Source of the DNA: Pseudomonas sp. RIT-PI-S
Lineage (GTDB): Bacteria > Pseudomonadota > Gammaproteobacteria > Pseudomonadales > Pseudomonadaceae
Assembly (NCBI RefSeq): GCF_025642975.1
Contig: NZ_JANZKJ010000005.1
Location: forward strand, 1 to 64,000
Direction: 5' to 3'
DNA: 64,000 nt
The position numbers and the translations under genes were made by a program. Shown here piece by piece: positions 54,265-64,000 of the stretch. Under the pieces are notes generated by a model. That model saw only the letters and a program-made list of their open reading frames with translations, made no database searches and was not told the DNA's origin. The first letter of the stretch is position 1, and the number at the start of each line of letters is the position of its first letter.

Positions 54265-55816
54265 CGTACGCCCGATTCACTTAGCCTAAGCAAGGCTGGC
54301 ACCCACTTATGCGGCAACAACTGATCGATTTCACTCGCCCGCTGCGTCGGCAGGCGTGTGAGGACATCCTTCAGATAGGCGTACGGATCATGACCATTCA
54401 ACCGCGCAGACTGGATCAAGCTCATGATCGCCGCCGCCCGTTTGCCGCTGCGTAGCGATCCTGCGAAGAGCCAGTTCTTGCGCCCAAGAGCCATGGTCTG
54501 ATTTGGTTTTCAGCCCAATTGTTGTCTATCGGCACAGCCCCGCCCTCAAGATAACGCGACAGTGCTTCCCAGCGTTTCAGGCTGTAATCCAACGCTTTGC
54601 TGATAGCCGAACCTTCGGGCACGACGTTGCGCTGGGCGATCATCCAGGCATGCAGCATCTCCATCACTGGTACGGCTTTTTCTTGCCGTATTCGGCGCCG
54701 TAAATCCTGTTCCAGATCGCGCAATTCGCTCTCGATTTCGTATAACAACTGGATAAAGCGCAGGGCTTGCTCGGCGAGCGTGCTCTTATTCGTCGCGTGC
54801 AGTTCGAAAAACTTGCGCCGTGCATGGGCCATGCAGCCGATTTCGGTCACGCCGAGTTCGAAACTGGCTTTGTAACCGCCAAAATCGTTACATTCCAGCT
54901 TGCCCCTCCAGCCTTGCAGGAAGTTGCGAGCATGCTCTCCGGCAAGGCTGGGGCTGAAGTCATAAACCACCGCTGCCAAGTCCGAGAACTGGTTGGTGGC
55001 GTAGGCCCACACATAGGAACGGTGAGTTTTCTTTGTTCCCGGCATGAGCATCTGCACCGGTGTTTCATCTGCGTGGATGACTTGTTGCCCAAGGACTACT
55101 TCGCGCAGTGCATCGACCAGCGGCTGCAACTGCACGCCGGTCATGCCCACTCATTGAGCCAAGGTCGAACGTGGAATCGCCAGGCCCGCCCGACCGAAGA
55201 TTGATTCCTGACGGTAAAGCGGTAAATGGTCAGCAAACTTGGCAATCATGACGTGGGCCAGCAGCCCGGCAGTCGGGATGCCCTTGTCGATGATCTGAGC
55301 CGGAACCGGTGCCTGGATCAGCGTTTCGCAGTCATCACAGACCCATTTGCCACGGACATGACGCTCGACGGTGAAGACGCCCGGTGTGTAATCCAGCTTC
55401 TCACTGATATCTTCACCGATGCGTTTCAGCGCGCAGCCACATGGGCAGTGAGTGTTATCCGGTTCGTGATGGATCAGTGTGCGTGTAAACTCCGGTGGCA
55501 AGGCAGTGCGTTTGGGCTTCTGCTTTTTCTCGGTTGCCGCTGGCACCGTTTGCAAAGCCTGAAGCTCTGCTTCAATCGCGGCTATGTCGGTGTCGATCAG
55601 ATCATCAAGCAAGCTGGCCTGCTCAGGACTCATCTGCTCGCTGCGCTTGGCAAACTTCAAGCGTTTGAGCTGTGCAATCTCGAAGGTCAGTTTCTCGATG
55701 ACTGTTTGATCACGGTTGATTTTCTTGCCCATCGTGTCGACTTGCGACAGCAACTGCGCTGCCAAAGCACGCAGTTGGTCGGGGGACAATTGGTCGAGAT
55801 TGGGCGAAGAAGTCAT
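54261..55816 (-). pseudogene. tnpC: IS66 transposase TnpC, broken
   Basis: The N-terminal part has the zinc-finger region (CPCGCALKRIGEDISEKLDYTPG) and PLYRQESIFGRAGLAIPRSTLAQ. The next codon is TGA where the family has Trp (…LAQ-W-VGMTG). The reading continues in the same frame from 55150 through the DDE domain (QVIHADETPVQML, YKASFELGVTEIGCMAHARRKFFE, NNWAENQIRPW) and then shifts frame near 54490 by one missing base. The family end, LGRKNWLFAGSLRSGKRAAA to the stop, is in the other frame. Two lesions mean no active transposase. Confidence 0.9.
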
Positions 55817-55877
55817 GCGCCGAATTTTGCCAGAGCAGTCGCGTCGTAGCGATAGACCGATAGGCTAATGGCAGCCG

Positions 55878-56213
55878 TTAAAGCAGTGTGATCGAGCCTC
55901 CAGAACCTGCACGTTGCCATGGCAGACCCAGCACCAAAGCCTGAAGTTGCTCGTGATTCAGTTCCATCTCAGAACCACGGCGAATACCAGGCCAGTGGAA
56001 CTTGCCTTGGTTCAACCGGCGTGCCGCCAGCCAGACGCCGAACCCGTCATGCACCAGGACTTTCATGCGTGTGGCGCGGCGGTTGGCGAAGAGGTAAGCA
56101 CAGTGCGGCTTCGCCGCACCGAACACCGCTATCACCCTGGCTAATGCAGTCTCGGTGCCTGCACGCATGTCCATCGGCTCGGTGGCGAGCCAGATGGAGT
56201 CGATGCGGATCAT
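55878..56213 (-). CDS. tnpB: IS66 accessory protein TnpB
   Basis: This 111-residue protein has the TnpB signature IWLATEPMDMRAGTETALARVIAVFG and CAYLFANRRATRMKVLVHDGFGVWLAARRLNQGKFHWPG. TnpB is required for transposition of IS66 elements; the precise role is not known. Intact, start overlaps the tnpA stop. Confidence 0.92.
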   Translation of the reverse strand: MIRIDSIWLATEPMDMRAGTETALARVIAVFGAAKPHCAYLFANRRATRMKVLVHDGFGVWLAARRLNQGKFHWPGIRRGSEMELNHEQLQALVLGLPWQRAGSGGSITLL

Positions 56214-56545
56214 CGCAGCAGGTCTCGAAGAAAGGTCGCGCAGGCAGCGGTGTTGTCGGTTGGCCAGTTCACTTTGACGATGCCAAGCGGGTGCTGGATC
56301 TCAACGCAGATGTTCGACGATGTCGCTTGAGAATTTGCTCCGGCTGACGGTAGGGGTAGCGGAACAAATGCAGGTTGAAGCGCGGTACTGTTCTTCTGCG
56401 TGTGTACTCGAATCCATTTATGGACAAGGTTTTCGTTGAGGCTATGGCCAAGTGCGATGCTGGCAATCGAAGCGCCGGGCTGGCCACACTCTTGAATAAC
56501 TTGGGCCTTGAAGGATTTTGAATAGTAACGGCGTGTTGGCTGCAT
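56210..56545 (-). CDS. tnpA: IS66 accessory protein TnpA
   Basis: This 111-residue protein opens with RRYYSKSFKAQVIQECGQPGASIASIALGHSLNENLVHKWIR, a helix-turn-helix of the IS66 OrfA type. The ATG at 56545 matches the family start; the frame extends 12 codons upstream. It binds element ends or regulates expression, by family inference. Confidence 0.88.
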   Translation of the reverse strand: MQPTRRYYSKSFKAQVIQECGQPGASIASIALGHSLNENLVHKWIRVHTQKNSTALQPAFVPLPLPSAGANSQATSSNICVEIQHPLGIVKVNWPTDNTAACATFLRDLLR

Positions 56546-56599
56546 GAAATACCCGCTTAAAAGGCTAAAACTGGTGCCCACTTAAATTTAAGTGCACAC

Positions 56600-57173
56600 C
56601 ATGTCTTGGCTCTGCGGTGGCGGGTAGATGCCTTGGCCAGACGCATACCTTGCAAGAGCAGCTTAGGGTCTCGACATGGTTGCAAGGCTTACAGAAGGGA
56701 GCTGAATCGCCACCCGTTTTGGTCTTCCATCTCTGCTGGAGTAGGTCTCCACACGCCGGACACCTTGCGTCAATATATATCAGGGGGAGGAGAACCTCGA
56801 GGCTGTTCCGTGTCGATTGAACGCTGTATTCAGAGAAGAGAACAGGGAGCTTTTCACCCGCAAGGTAGCGAGTGTGTAGCTCTTGGAGCTGGGAGATTGA
56901 TAGATGTGCTACTTCGGGATGCAGGTCGGCATGCTTCAAGATTTCTGGCATCGGGTAATTTTTCTTGTATGCAAGTAAACGTGGCGTTCTAAAAATGGAT
57001 ACGGATCCAATGGCAAACACTGGATCTGGACGGCTCGGAAAACGCCCGATGAGCTGCAGGGCCTTTTGATTCTTGATCCTGGCTGAGGATATGAACGTCT
57101 GGCAGCGTATCTCACACCACTTGCACTCGTGAAGATGTCCGCCAGACTCATCTTGAATGCAATGGCAAACCAT
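56600..57173 (-). pseudogene. Cys-rich hypothetical protein truncated by IS66 insertion
   Basis: A leftward frame of about 190 codons reads into the IS66 element and ends there at a TAG, the last codons being derived from the element. It carries paired cysteines that may bind zinc: CKWCEIRC near residue 17, CPAC near 139, CKPC near 160 and CSCKVC near 170. The N-terminal half also includes ILKHADLHPEVAHLSISQLQELH. Family unknown. The 3' end of the original gene is not in the window beyond the element, which fits an insertion with later loss. Confidence 0.5.
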
Positions 57174-57682
57174 CCATTGATGAAAAGACCTGAGCAGAAA
57201 ACGGATCGACAGTGGTCAGGTAATTCGAATTCTTGCGATTGCCCCTACCCCAGTGACTCAAACCGGGCCAAGCACGAACCGTACGTACCTGCGAAACGAC
57301 CATTCCCGAGTGAGGGATGGGAGAAGCCTGCGGCGGTGATATCTGCCTGCCAAGCACGTGCCAGATTGCAAGACCCATAGGGAAAATATTTCCGGATAGG
57401 GGTAGTCTTTTCCGGGCGCGCTGATCACGCCTCATCAAGTTTCCACATCACCTGGCCGTGGCCGATTGCCCGATATGCCTATGACCAGGCTGATTTTTTG
57501 TAGCGCTTACGAGATACAGGTCATTGCAATGCCTGTCGCCGTCGTCTAGCTCACGATAGAAGCGCCCAAAACGTGCAAATTCGCCTATAAACAAATTCCC
57601 AACCACTGATTACTCATGGACTATAGGCGTCATTTGGCGGCCTCTTCATGAGGCCAGCGCTCGCAGCAGTAGGAGCCCGTGA
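57174..57682. other. Intergenic region upstream of the helicase gene
   Basis: No supported gene. Short frames on both strands lack ribosome-binding sites and domain features. The region contains the promoter area of the giant helicase gene, whose ATG at 57683 is preceded by a purine-rich AGTAGGAG. Confidence 0.5.
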
Positions 57683-60600
57683 ATGAACATCAAGATTGAG
57701 GCGCTGATCGCCCGTAAAATCGGCTTCGCCTCTCACCAGAATGCCGTACCACTCATACGTGAGTTGAGCGTCTGGAATCAGCAAGAGACAAATCTTGAAA
57801 ATCTGGTCCTGACCCTTAGCACTGATCCGGAGTTTGTTGAGAGCCGGACCTGGCATATTGATCGACTCAATGTCGGTGATCGTCTCGGCATCAATGACCG
57901 CGATATCAAGCTCAACGCCGGCTACCTTTCAGGACTGAGCGAAAGTCTGACCGCTGATGTCGTGGTGCGTCTGTCCCAAGATGACAACCTTCTCGTTGAG
58001 CAGCGCTTTCCCACTGAGCTGTTGGCTCGTGCAGAGTGGGGTGGTTTGAGTGCAATGCCGGAGTTGCTGGCTGCCTTCTGCATGCCAAACGACCCAGCCG
58101 TAGACCGTGTGCTCAAAGCTGCGTCTCAAGTGCTGCGCCGAGCAGGCAAGAAAGACGGCATTGACGGCTATGAGAGCAAGTCCCGCACGCGCACATGGGA
58201 GCTGGCCTCAGCGATATGGTCAGGGGTGTGCAGCTTCCAACTGAGCTACGCGCTACCTCCAGCCAGCTTCGAACAACAGGGCCAGAAGATCCGGCCTCCA
58301 AGTGTGGTCCTGGACAACGGCGTGGCGACTTGTCTCGATACAGCGCTGCTCTTCGCTGCGGCGCTGGAGCAAGCTGGATTGAATCCGTTGCTTTTGATGA
58401 CAAAAGGGCACGCGTTTGCCGGTATCTGGCTACAGCCTCAAGAGTTCTCACAACTGCTGACGGATGAAGCCTCGGCAGTGCGCAAACGCTTGGACTTGAA
58501 GGAGATGGTCGTCTTCGAGACCACGTTGGCGACACAGGCAAACCCTCCAAGTTTTAGTCAGGCAATGGCGGTTGCCGAAAGGCAGCTGGATGATGAACAG
58601 TTCATCATGGCCATCGATCTGCATCGCGCCCGAATGCAGAAAATCCGGCCGATGGCGCTGGTTTCAGCGGTAGAGACATCAGGCACCACCACCGATGCTG
58701 TGCCCGTTGCTGAAGGATTGGAAGATGCTCCAGCGCTTCCAGGCTTTGATGTCGAAATCAACAGTGAGAATGAAGGCCCGGCCGGCAAGCTAACACTCTG
58801 GCAACGCAAGCTTCTCGATCTAACTACTCGTAACCGACTGCTGCATCTGCCAGACAGCGCCAAGGGCGTGCGTCTTCTTTGCCCAGATCCAGCTGCTCTT
58901 GAGGATGTGCTTGCCAGCGGCGGGCGTATCCGTGTCGTGCCGGTACCCGACTTGAAGAGCAGCGGCCGCGACGTAGCTCTCTATGAGCAACAGAACAACG
59001 AAAGCTTGGTCGACGAGGTCGCACGTCAGGCGCTTGGCCGCGGCGAAGTCCTCGCTAGCTTAGAGAAGGCCAAGCTTGAATCAACGCTGATCGAATTGTT
59101 CCGCAAGGCACGGAGCGATCTGGAGGAGGGGGGTGCAAATACACTCTTCTTGGCCATCGGTTTCCTTAAGTGGAAGAAAGCCGCCGACGATCCGAAGACA
59201 TATTCAGCACCGCTGATCTTGCTGCCAGTGAAGCTTGACCGAAAAAGTGCGCTGTCCGGTGTGACGCTGAGCCTGCTCGATGAGGAGCCACGCTTTAACC
59301 TGACGCTGCTCGAACTGCTTCGCCATGACTTCGAGTTGGTGATCCCCGGCCTTGATGGTGAGCTACCAACTGATGAGAGCGGCATTGATGTCACCGGCGT
59401 CTGGAACATGGTACGGCGTGCTGTTCGCGACATACCGGGTTTCGAGGTAAGCACAGAGCTGGTGCTCGGCACATTCTCGTTTGCCAAATACCTGATGTGG
59501 AAAGACCTGAACGCCAACTCTGCGCAGTTGCTGCAAAGCCCGCTGGTCAGGCATCTGCTGGAGCCTGATCAAACCGGTGAGGGGGTCTCCAGCTCAGAAG
59601 ATTTCCCTCGGCCTGAGCGATTGGATTCAACCGTAACACCTGCTCAGATGTTTGCCCCGTTGCCTTCTGACTCTTCTCAGCTTGCTGCGGTGGTGGCCTC
59701 AGGTAGCACTCGCAGCTTTGTCATGGACGGGCCCCCTGGTACCGGCAAGTCGCAAACCATCGCGAACATGATTGCTCACAATCTGGCGCTGGGGCGTCGC
59801 GTACTTTTCGTGGCAGAAAAGCGTGCTGCACTTGATGTGGTTTATCGTCGCTTGGCAGAGAAAGGCCTGGGTGAGTTCTGCCTGGAGCTGCACTCAAGCA
59901 AAGCGTCCAAGGTAGAGGTCCTCAAGCAACTGGACCGCGCATGGGACGTGAGCGACGCATTGAGCGCCGAGGAGTGGGAGCGTGAAGCCTCTCGGCTTCA
60001 AACCCTGCGTTCAAGGCTCAACGGCTTGGTCGAGGTCCTTCATCGACGTTGGGATAACGACCTTTCCTTGCATCAGTCGATTGGCCGAGTCGTTCGAGAC
60101 CACGGTCCTCATACGCCCAAACTCACCTGGCCTTCGACCACTCAGCACAGTGCTGCTGAATACAATCAGTTGCTCGATATCGCGCGCCGACTTGGCCTCA
60201 ACGGCACTGCCGCAAGAGATCTGTCAGGCAAGTTCGGCGCTCTAATTCAGACCGAATGGTCGAATGCATGGCAATCCCAGATTGCAAGTACATCGCGGGA
60301 GCTGCCACAGGCCCTGGATGCATTGAACGCCGCGAGCGAAAGGGTACTCAGCCTTACGCATCTCGCATTGCCCGTCGCTGAAATCCTTCAGATCCAACAG
60401 CTCAACGAGCTGGTGACTCTAATCACGCAGTCCCACGGCATAAACCTCTCATTCGCGTTTGCTCCCGATGCCGTTGCGCGTATCGAGGCTGCTCGCCGTG
60501 CGTGCGAGTTGATCGTGAGCTACCGGGAGCTAGAGGAAAGCCTGTCCCTGAACTATGCCAACGAAGCTTGCCGTCGCATTCAATTCGAGGCGATGAAAGC

Positions 60601-63523
60601 AGAGTGGCAAAAGGCAGAAGGCAAGTTCTGGTTCCTGGCGACGTTCGCGAAGAAGAAAGTGGGCAAGAAGCTTGCCTCATTGGGTGGCGCAGCAGGTATC
60701 CCAGACACCCTCGGTGATCTCGCTATTTTGCAGCGGCTGAATACCCACCTGGTGGAGCTGGATGCATTGTCTGGAGACATGCAATCGATTCCGGGTTGGC
60801 AAGGGCTGTCCAGCGACACGACCAAAACACAACGCGCTGTCGCCCTCGCTGAGATTCTGCGCAGCCTGTTGAGTGCGCTAGCTGAGTCACCCGACCACTT
60901 GGTTACATTGCGCGGCGCAGTCGCGCGTCTGGTTGTCGATGCAAATGAGATGCTAGCGCCAAGCGGACAAATCGGTACCGCGCTGACGGCATTGCAGCAG
61001 GCCATTTCCCGCTACGACGATTCAGCTCGGCAATTTGCTGGGTTGGCAGGAACCAACCCAGACGAAAACGTGAGTGTCGCCGCATTGCGAGCTACTTCAC
61101 TGTCCATCCAGCAGCAAAAGGAGCAGCTCAAGGCGTGGTGTGATTGGTGCCGCGTTCGAGAGCAGGCCACTGAGGTTGGGTTGGCTAATCTGGCTCTGGC
61201 ATTGGAAGCGGGTAGTCTATTACCAACCGCAACCGAGGAAACCTTCGTCACAGCCTATGCCCATTGGTTCGCGACCCACGGCATCGACAGCGAGCCGCTT
61301 CTGCGGAACTTCGTCGCCGCCGAGCACATGAGCGACATAGGTTCATTCATTCGTCTGGACGATGAACTCGCGAAACTGACCGTACGCTACATCCGGGCCA
61401 AATTGTGTGGTTTCATCCCGTCTAAGAATGACATTCCCAAAGGCAGCGGCTTCGCCACGCTGAAGCATGAATTGCAGAAGTCGCGTAGGCATAAGCCAGT
61501 ACGCCAATTGGCTATTGAAATGGGGGATGCGCTGAACCGCCTGGCGCCGTGCATGCTCATGAGCCCGTTGTCGATCGCGCAATTCCTGCCAGCAGATCAG
61601 CCTCCATTCGATCTGGTCATCTTCGACGAGGCCTCTCAAATTGCCCCATGGGATGCAATAGGTTCGATTGCCCGCGGTAAACAGGTTGTGATCGCCGGCG
61701 ACCCGCGCCAAATGCCGCCTACAAACTTCTTCAGCCGCGGTCCGAATGCTGGTGACGATGACACCGCGGAAGACATGGAGAGCATCCTGGATGAATGCCT
61801 CGGGGCAGGGGTGCCGAGCCATAGCTTGAGCTGGCATTACCGGAGTCGCCATGAGAGCCTGATTGCGTTCTCGAACCACCGTTACTACGACAGCAATCTG
61901 ATTACCTTCCCGGCAGCAGAGACCCGGGCGAGCGCTGTCGAGTGGCGTAGGGTTGAGGGCGTGTATGCGAAAGGGAAAGGGCGCCACAATCAGGCTGAAG
62001 CCGAGGCCATCGTCAGCGAGACCGTTAAGCGTTTAACGGATCCAGCGTTTATTGCAGCGGGTCATTCGATTGGGATCATCACGCTCAACTCTGATCAGCA
62101 GAAGCTGATCAACGACCTGCTGGATGCTGCGCGTAAGCAGTACCCACAAATCGAGCCTTTCTTTCAGGACACCCAGACTGAACCCGTTGTGGTTAAAAAT
62201 CTGGAAACTGTCCAGGGTGATGAGCGCGATTTGATCATGCTTGGGATCGGATATGGCCCGACTGAGCCTGGTGCCCAAGTCATGTCGATGAACTTCGGTC
62301 CACTCAACAGAGATGGTGGATGGCGCCGACTGAACGTTGCGATTACCCGGTCTCGCCGAGAGATGCTGGTGTTCTCGTCCTTCGATCCGTCGATGATTGA
62401 TTTGAATAGAACTAATGCTCGAGCAGTTCGCGATCTGAAGCATTTCCTCGAGTTCGCTCAAAGGGGTCCAAGAGCCTTGGCCGAAGCGGTACATGGCTCG
62501 GTCGGCGGTTACGACTCGCCGTTCGAAGAAGCGATAGCTCAGGGCTTGCGGCGCCTTGGCTGGCAGGTGGTTCCGCAGATCGGTGTATCGCGCTTCCGTA
62601 TCGATCTGGGAATTGTTCACCCTGATCGCCCGGGTGATTACCTGGCGGGTGTCGAGTGCGATGGCGCGACTTACCACAGTGCTGCCACTGCTCGTGATCG
62701 TGACAAGGTGAGGGGAGCGATCCTGAAAGGTCTGGGGTGGAACCTGGTACGCCTATGGTCTACGGAATGGTGGATAGACAAGGAGGACGCTCTCCAGAAG
62801 CTACACGCAGCTCTCAACGACCTTCTGGCTGCATCACGATCGGCAGTCGCCTCAATTCCGGTGGAAGAATCGATACCTGCGGCAGTGATTATTGACTTTG
62901 CCCGCCCGGCAGAGACCGCTGAGATCCTTGATGCGCTGGATGAAACACCCATAACTACCGACGATGAGGCAACGGAGGATATCGCGAAAGTTCGCATGGC
63001 GCGGGCTTACAGCGTGGAGACACCGCTAGGTCGCCAAGCTGAATATCGAGTCGCGGATCTATCGTCTCTCACACCATTGATCCAAGCCGAGCAGTTTCAT
63101 GTGCCGGAATACACGCCAGTGCTGCGTCAGATCATCGAAGAGATACTACGCCAGGAAGCGCCGATTCTGGATGCGCTTCTGGTACAGCGTGTGGCGCGTG
63201 CGCATGGCTTCCAACGGTCAGGTCGACTCATTCGGGATCGAGTCTTGGAATTGGCTGATCGGCACCATCACGTTCAACAGGCCGGCTTTGAAGAAGTCTT
63301 CGTCTGGCATGCCGAAGGTGATGTGATGGAGTGGTCGACATACCGCGTTCCGGCATCTGCCAATGATGCGCGTTCGATCGAGGAGATAGCGGCAGAGGAG
63401 CTGCGCATTGCGGCGAGCATCATTGACGCGGCTGACCCTGCGTTGGAGGTTGCGCGGTTACTCGGCGTCAAGCGACTCACGGGGACTGCGCGGCAGCGAA
63501 TAGAGAGGATTTTGAATGCGTAG
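57683..63523 (+). CDS. DUF4011 / SF1 helicase / PD-(D/E)XK nuclease / DUF3320 giant protein
   Basis: This single gene encodes 1946 residues. The N-terminal part (about 1-340) includes a transglutaminase-like core with VVLDNGVATCLDTALLFAAALEQAG and KGHAFAGIW. DUF4011 follows (from about residue 370, LTLWQRKLLDLTTRNRLLHL). A COG1112-type SF1 helicase has Walker A GPPGTGKSQT at 683-690, FDEASQIAPWD at about 1314 and QGDERDLIMLG with NVAITRSRREMLVFSS. A PD-(D/E)XK nuclease of the REase_MTES/Vsr type lies at 1612-1720, with SPFEEAIAQGL, Asp1641 and Glu1658-Cys-Asp1660 in GVECDGATYH. A DUF3320 tail starts near 1806. Proteins of this build are common in defence islands and probably attack invading nucleic acid. 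Confidence 0.88.
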   Translation: MNIKIEALIARKIGFASHQNAVPLIRELSVWNQQETNLENLVLTLSTDPEFVESRTWHIDRLNVGDRLGINDRDIKLNAGYLSGLSESLTADVVVRLSQDDNLLVEQRFPTELLARAEWGGLSAMPELLAAFCMPNDPAVDRVLKAASQVLRRAGKKDGIDGYESKSRTRTWELASAIWSGVCSFQLSYALPPASFEQQGQKIRPPSVVLDNGVATCLDTALLFAAALEQAGLNPLLLMTKGHAFAGIWLQPQEFSQLLTDEASAVRKRLDLKEMVVFETTLATQANPPSFSQAMAVAERQLDDEQFIMAIDLHRARMQKIRPMALVSAVETSGTTTDAVPVAEGLEDAPALPGFDVEINSENEGPAGKLTLWQRKLLDLTTRNRLLHLPDSAKGVRLLCPDPAALEDVLASGGRIRVVPVPDLKSSGRDVALYEQQNNESLVDEVARQALGRGEVLASLEKAKLESTLIELFRKARSDLEEGGANTLFLAIGFLKWKKAADDPKTYSAPLILLPVKLDRKSALSGVTLSLLDEEPRFNLTLLELLRHDFELVIPGLDGELPTDESGIDVTGVWNMVRRAVRDIPGFEVSTELVLGTFSFAKYLMWKDLNANSAQLLQSPLVRHLLEPDQTGEGVSSSEDFPRPERLDSTVTPAQMFAPLPSDSSQLAAVVASGSTRSFVMDGPPGTGKSQTIANMIAHNLALGRRVLFVAEKRAALDVVYRRLAEKGLGEFCLELHSSKASKVEVLKQLDRAWDVSDALSAEEWEREASRLQTLRSRLNGLVEVLHRRWDNDLSLHQSIGRVVRDHGPHTPKLTWPSTTQHSAAEYNQLLDIARRLGLNGTAARDLSGKFGALIQTEWSNAWQSQIASTSRELPQALDALNAASERVLSLTHLALPVAEILQIQQLNELVTLITQSHGINLSFAFAPDAVARIEAARRACELIVSYRELEESLSLNYANEACRRIQFEAMKAEWQKAEGKFWFLATFAKKKVGKKLASLGGAAGIPDTLGDLAILQRLNTHLVELDALSGDMQSIPGWQGLSSDTTKTQRAVALAEILRSLLSALAESPDHLVTLRGAVARLVVDANEMLAPSGQIGTALTALQQAISRYDDSARQFAGLAGTNPDENVSVAALRATSLSIQQQKEQLKAWCDWCRVREQATEVGLANLALALEAGSLLPTATEETFVTAYAHWFATHGIDSEPLLRNFVAAEHMSDIGSFIRLDDELAKLTVRYIRAKLCGFIPSKNDIPKGSGFATLKHELQKSRRHKPVRQLAIEMGDALNRLAPCMLMSPLSIAQFLPADQPPFDLVIFDEASQIAPWDAIGSIARGKQVVIAGDPRQMPPTNFFSRGPNAGDDDTAEDMESILDECLGAGVPSHSLSWHYRSRHESLIAFSNHRYYDSNLITFPAAETRASAVEWRRVEGVYAKGKGRHNQAEAEAIVSETVKRLTDPAFIAAGHSIGIITLNSDQQKLINDLLDAARKQYPQIEPFFQDTQTEPVVVKNLETVQGDERDLIMLGIGYGPTEPGAQVMSMNFGPLNRDGGWRRLNVAITRSRREMLVFSSFDPSMIDLNRTNARAVRDLKHFLEFAQRGPRALAEAVHGSVGGYDSPFEEAIAQGLRRLGWQVVPQIGVSRFRIDLGIVHPDRPGDYLAGVECDGATYHSAATARDRDKVRGAILKGLGWNLVRLWSTEWWIDKEDALQKLHAALNDLLAASRSAVASIPVEESIPAAVIIDFARPAETAEILDALDETPITTDDEATEDIAKVRMARAYSVETPLGRQAEYRVADLSSLTPLIQAEQFHVPEYTPVLRQIIEEILRQEAPILDALLVQRVARAHGFQRSGRLIRDRVLELADRHHHVQQAGFEEVFVWHAEGDVMEWSTYRVPASANDARSIEEIAAEELRIAASIIDAADPALEVARLLGVKRLTGTARQRIERILNA

Positions 63524-64000
63524 AACAGGCGCTGGATAATTCATTAGATCGCTGCCAGTCAGCTTGCTCAGCTTGCAATATACAATTACTGATAATGCAC
63601 ATTATGTTAAATTAAATAACTGAAGGGATCTGAAGAGCCGGTGCGCAGATCAGCATCCTGGAAGAGTCCGAGCTGATGCTTGTCCAAGCACAACGATTCG
63701 CCTCCAAAACCGATGCTTATCGCGGGAAAACGCAGCGTGAGATACTGAAATATCAGAGCCTCACCAAGTCTAAACTTGCCACCCTTCGTGGAAAGCGGAC
63801 AAAACTTTCGAACGCACCATGACCTAGCCTTCCTCACGAGAAGCCACGAGACTCGACTGGCTTCTCATTTGCTAAGCCGCAAGAAACGCTGGCCACCTCA
63901 TCACATTGCCCCTGCGAAGGCCGCGACATGGACGAGCCGAAACTTTGTCTACAGCCGCAGCCCCTAAAAGTGTGGCCAGTGCTAACCCTATAGCGGATGC
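63524..64000. other. Downstream region without supported genes
   Basis: After the helicase stop I find only short frames with no recognisable domains, AT-richer around 63570-63630. A plus-strand stretch encoding KTDAYRGKTQREILKYQSLTKSK may be a fragment of a gene but has no start. The window ends before the next gene. Confidence 0.4.

Larger units (their letters stand above)
54261..56600 (-). mobile_element. IS66-family insertion sequence (inactivated)
   Basis: Three leftward genes, tnpA-tnpB-tnpC, make a complete IS66-type layout. tnpA and tnpB overlap by four bases and tnpC is broken by a nonsense codon and a frameshift. The outer ends are placed from gene limits and from where the flanking Cys-rich gene stops; I could not find clear terminal inverted repeats or an 8-base target duplication, so the exact borders are uncertain. 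Confidence 0.8.

Overview
The window reads as chromosome of a fluorescent pseudomonad. The main support is a PvdQ-type pyoverdine acylase behind a motif matching the iron-starvation promoter read by sigma factor PvdS, an azurin whose copper ligands fall at the canonical spacing, a Zur-type operator before a ZigA-like zinc chaperone, and a hydroxyproline catabolic gene set. All assignments come from reading the sequence and from remembered family features; no database search was possible.

Layout. (1) 0-24.6 kb, GC-rich and ordinary in gene style: pvdQ-azurin; a leftward set of NTF2-like protein, Na+/solute symporter and ThDP-dependent 2-oxoacid decarboxylase; two envelope lipoproteins; a DUF3592-like membrane protein; a serine hydrolase; two GNAT acetyltransferases; a periplasmic MRJP/SMP-30-like propeller protein; YghU; a LysR regulator divergent from a YcaC-like hydrolase; two HSL-type esterases; an RsbQ/KAI2-like hydrolase coupled to a PAS histidine kinase; an autotransporter; and zigA. 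(2) 24.6-28.8 kb: trans-4-hydroxyproline catabolism (epimerase, DHDPS-family deaminase, DadA-like dehydrogenase) with a divergent PAS-AraC regulator. (3) 29.1-40.6 kb: a LysR gene divergent from a tightly packed ten-gene operon encoding two paralogous solute-binding proteins, an FAD hydroxyacid dehydrogenase, an aminotransferase, two permeases, an ATPase, a cysteine-dioxygenase-like cupin, a Nu-class GST and an 892-residue protein that joins four rhodanese-like repeats to a cystathionine-lyase-like PLP domain. I read this as uptake and breakdown of a sulfur amino acid or disulfide; it is the best candidate for an undescribed pathway here. (4) 40.6-57 kb: accessory DNA, visibly AT-richer from about 41.6 kb, with a small TauD-like/MFS/DoxX cluster, a MarR-controlled hydrolase/MFS pair, an IS3-family transposase remnant, a decayed stretch, a LysR/flavodoxin/aldo-keto reductase/DUF1330 group, and a dead IS66-family element that appears to interrupt a Cys-rich protein gene. 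(5) 57.7-63.5 kb: one giant gene encoding a DUF4011/SF1 helicase/PD-(D/E)XK nuclease/DUF3320 protein, an architecture that suggests genome defence.

How genes work together: most functional groups show 1-4 nt stop/start overlaps that indicate operons, and several carry palindromes between divergent genes (6.6, 15.25, 29.99 and 46.43 kb) that are good operator candidates for the adjacent regulators. The iron-starvation motif ahead of pvdQ and the short pvdQ-azurin gap imply that this azurin is made under iron limitation.
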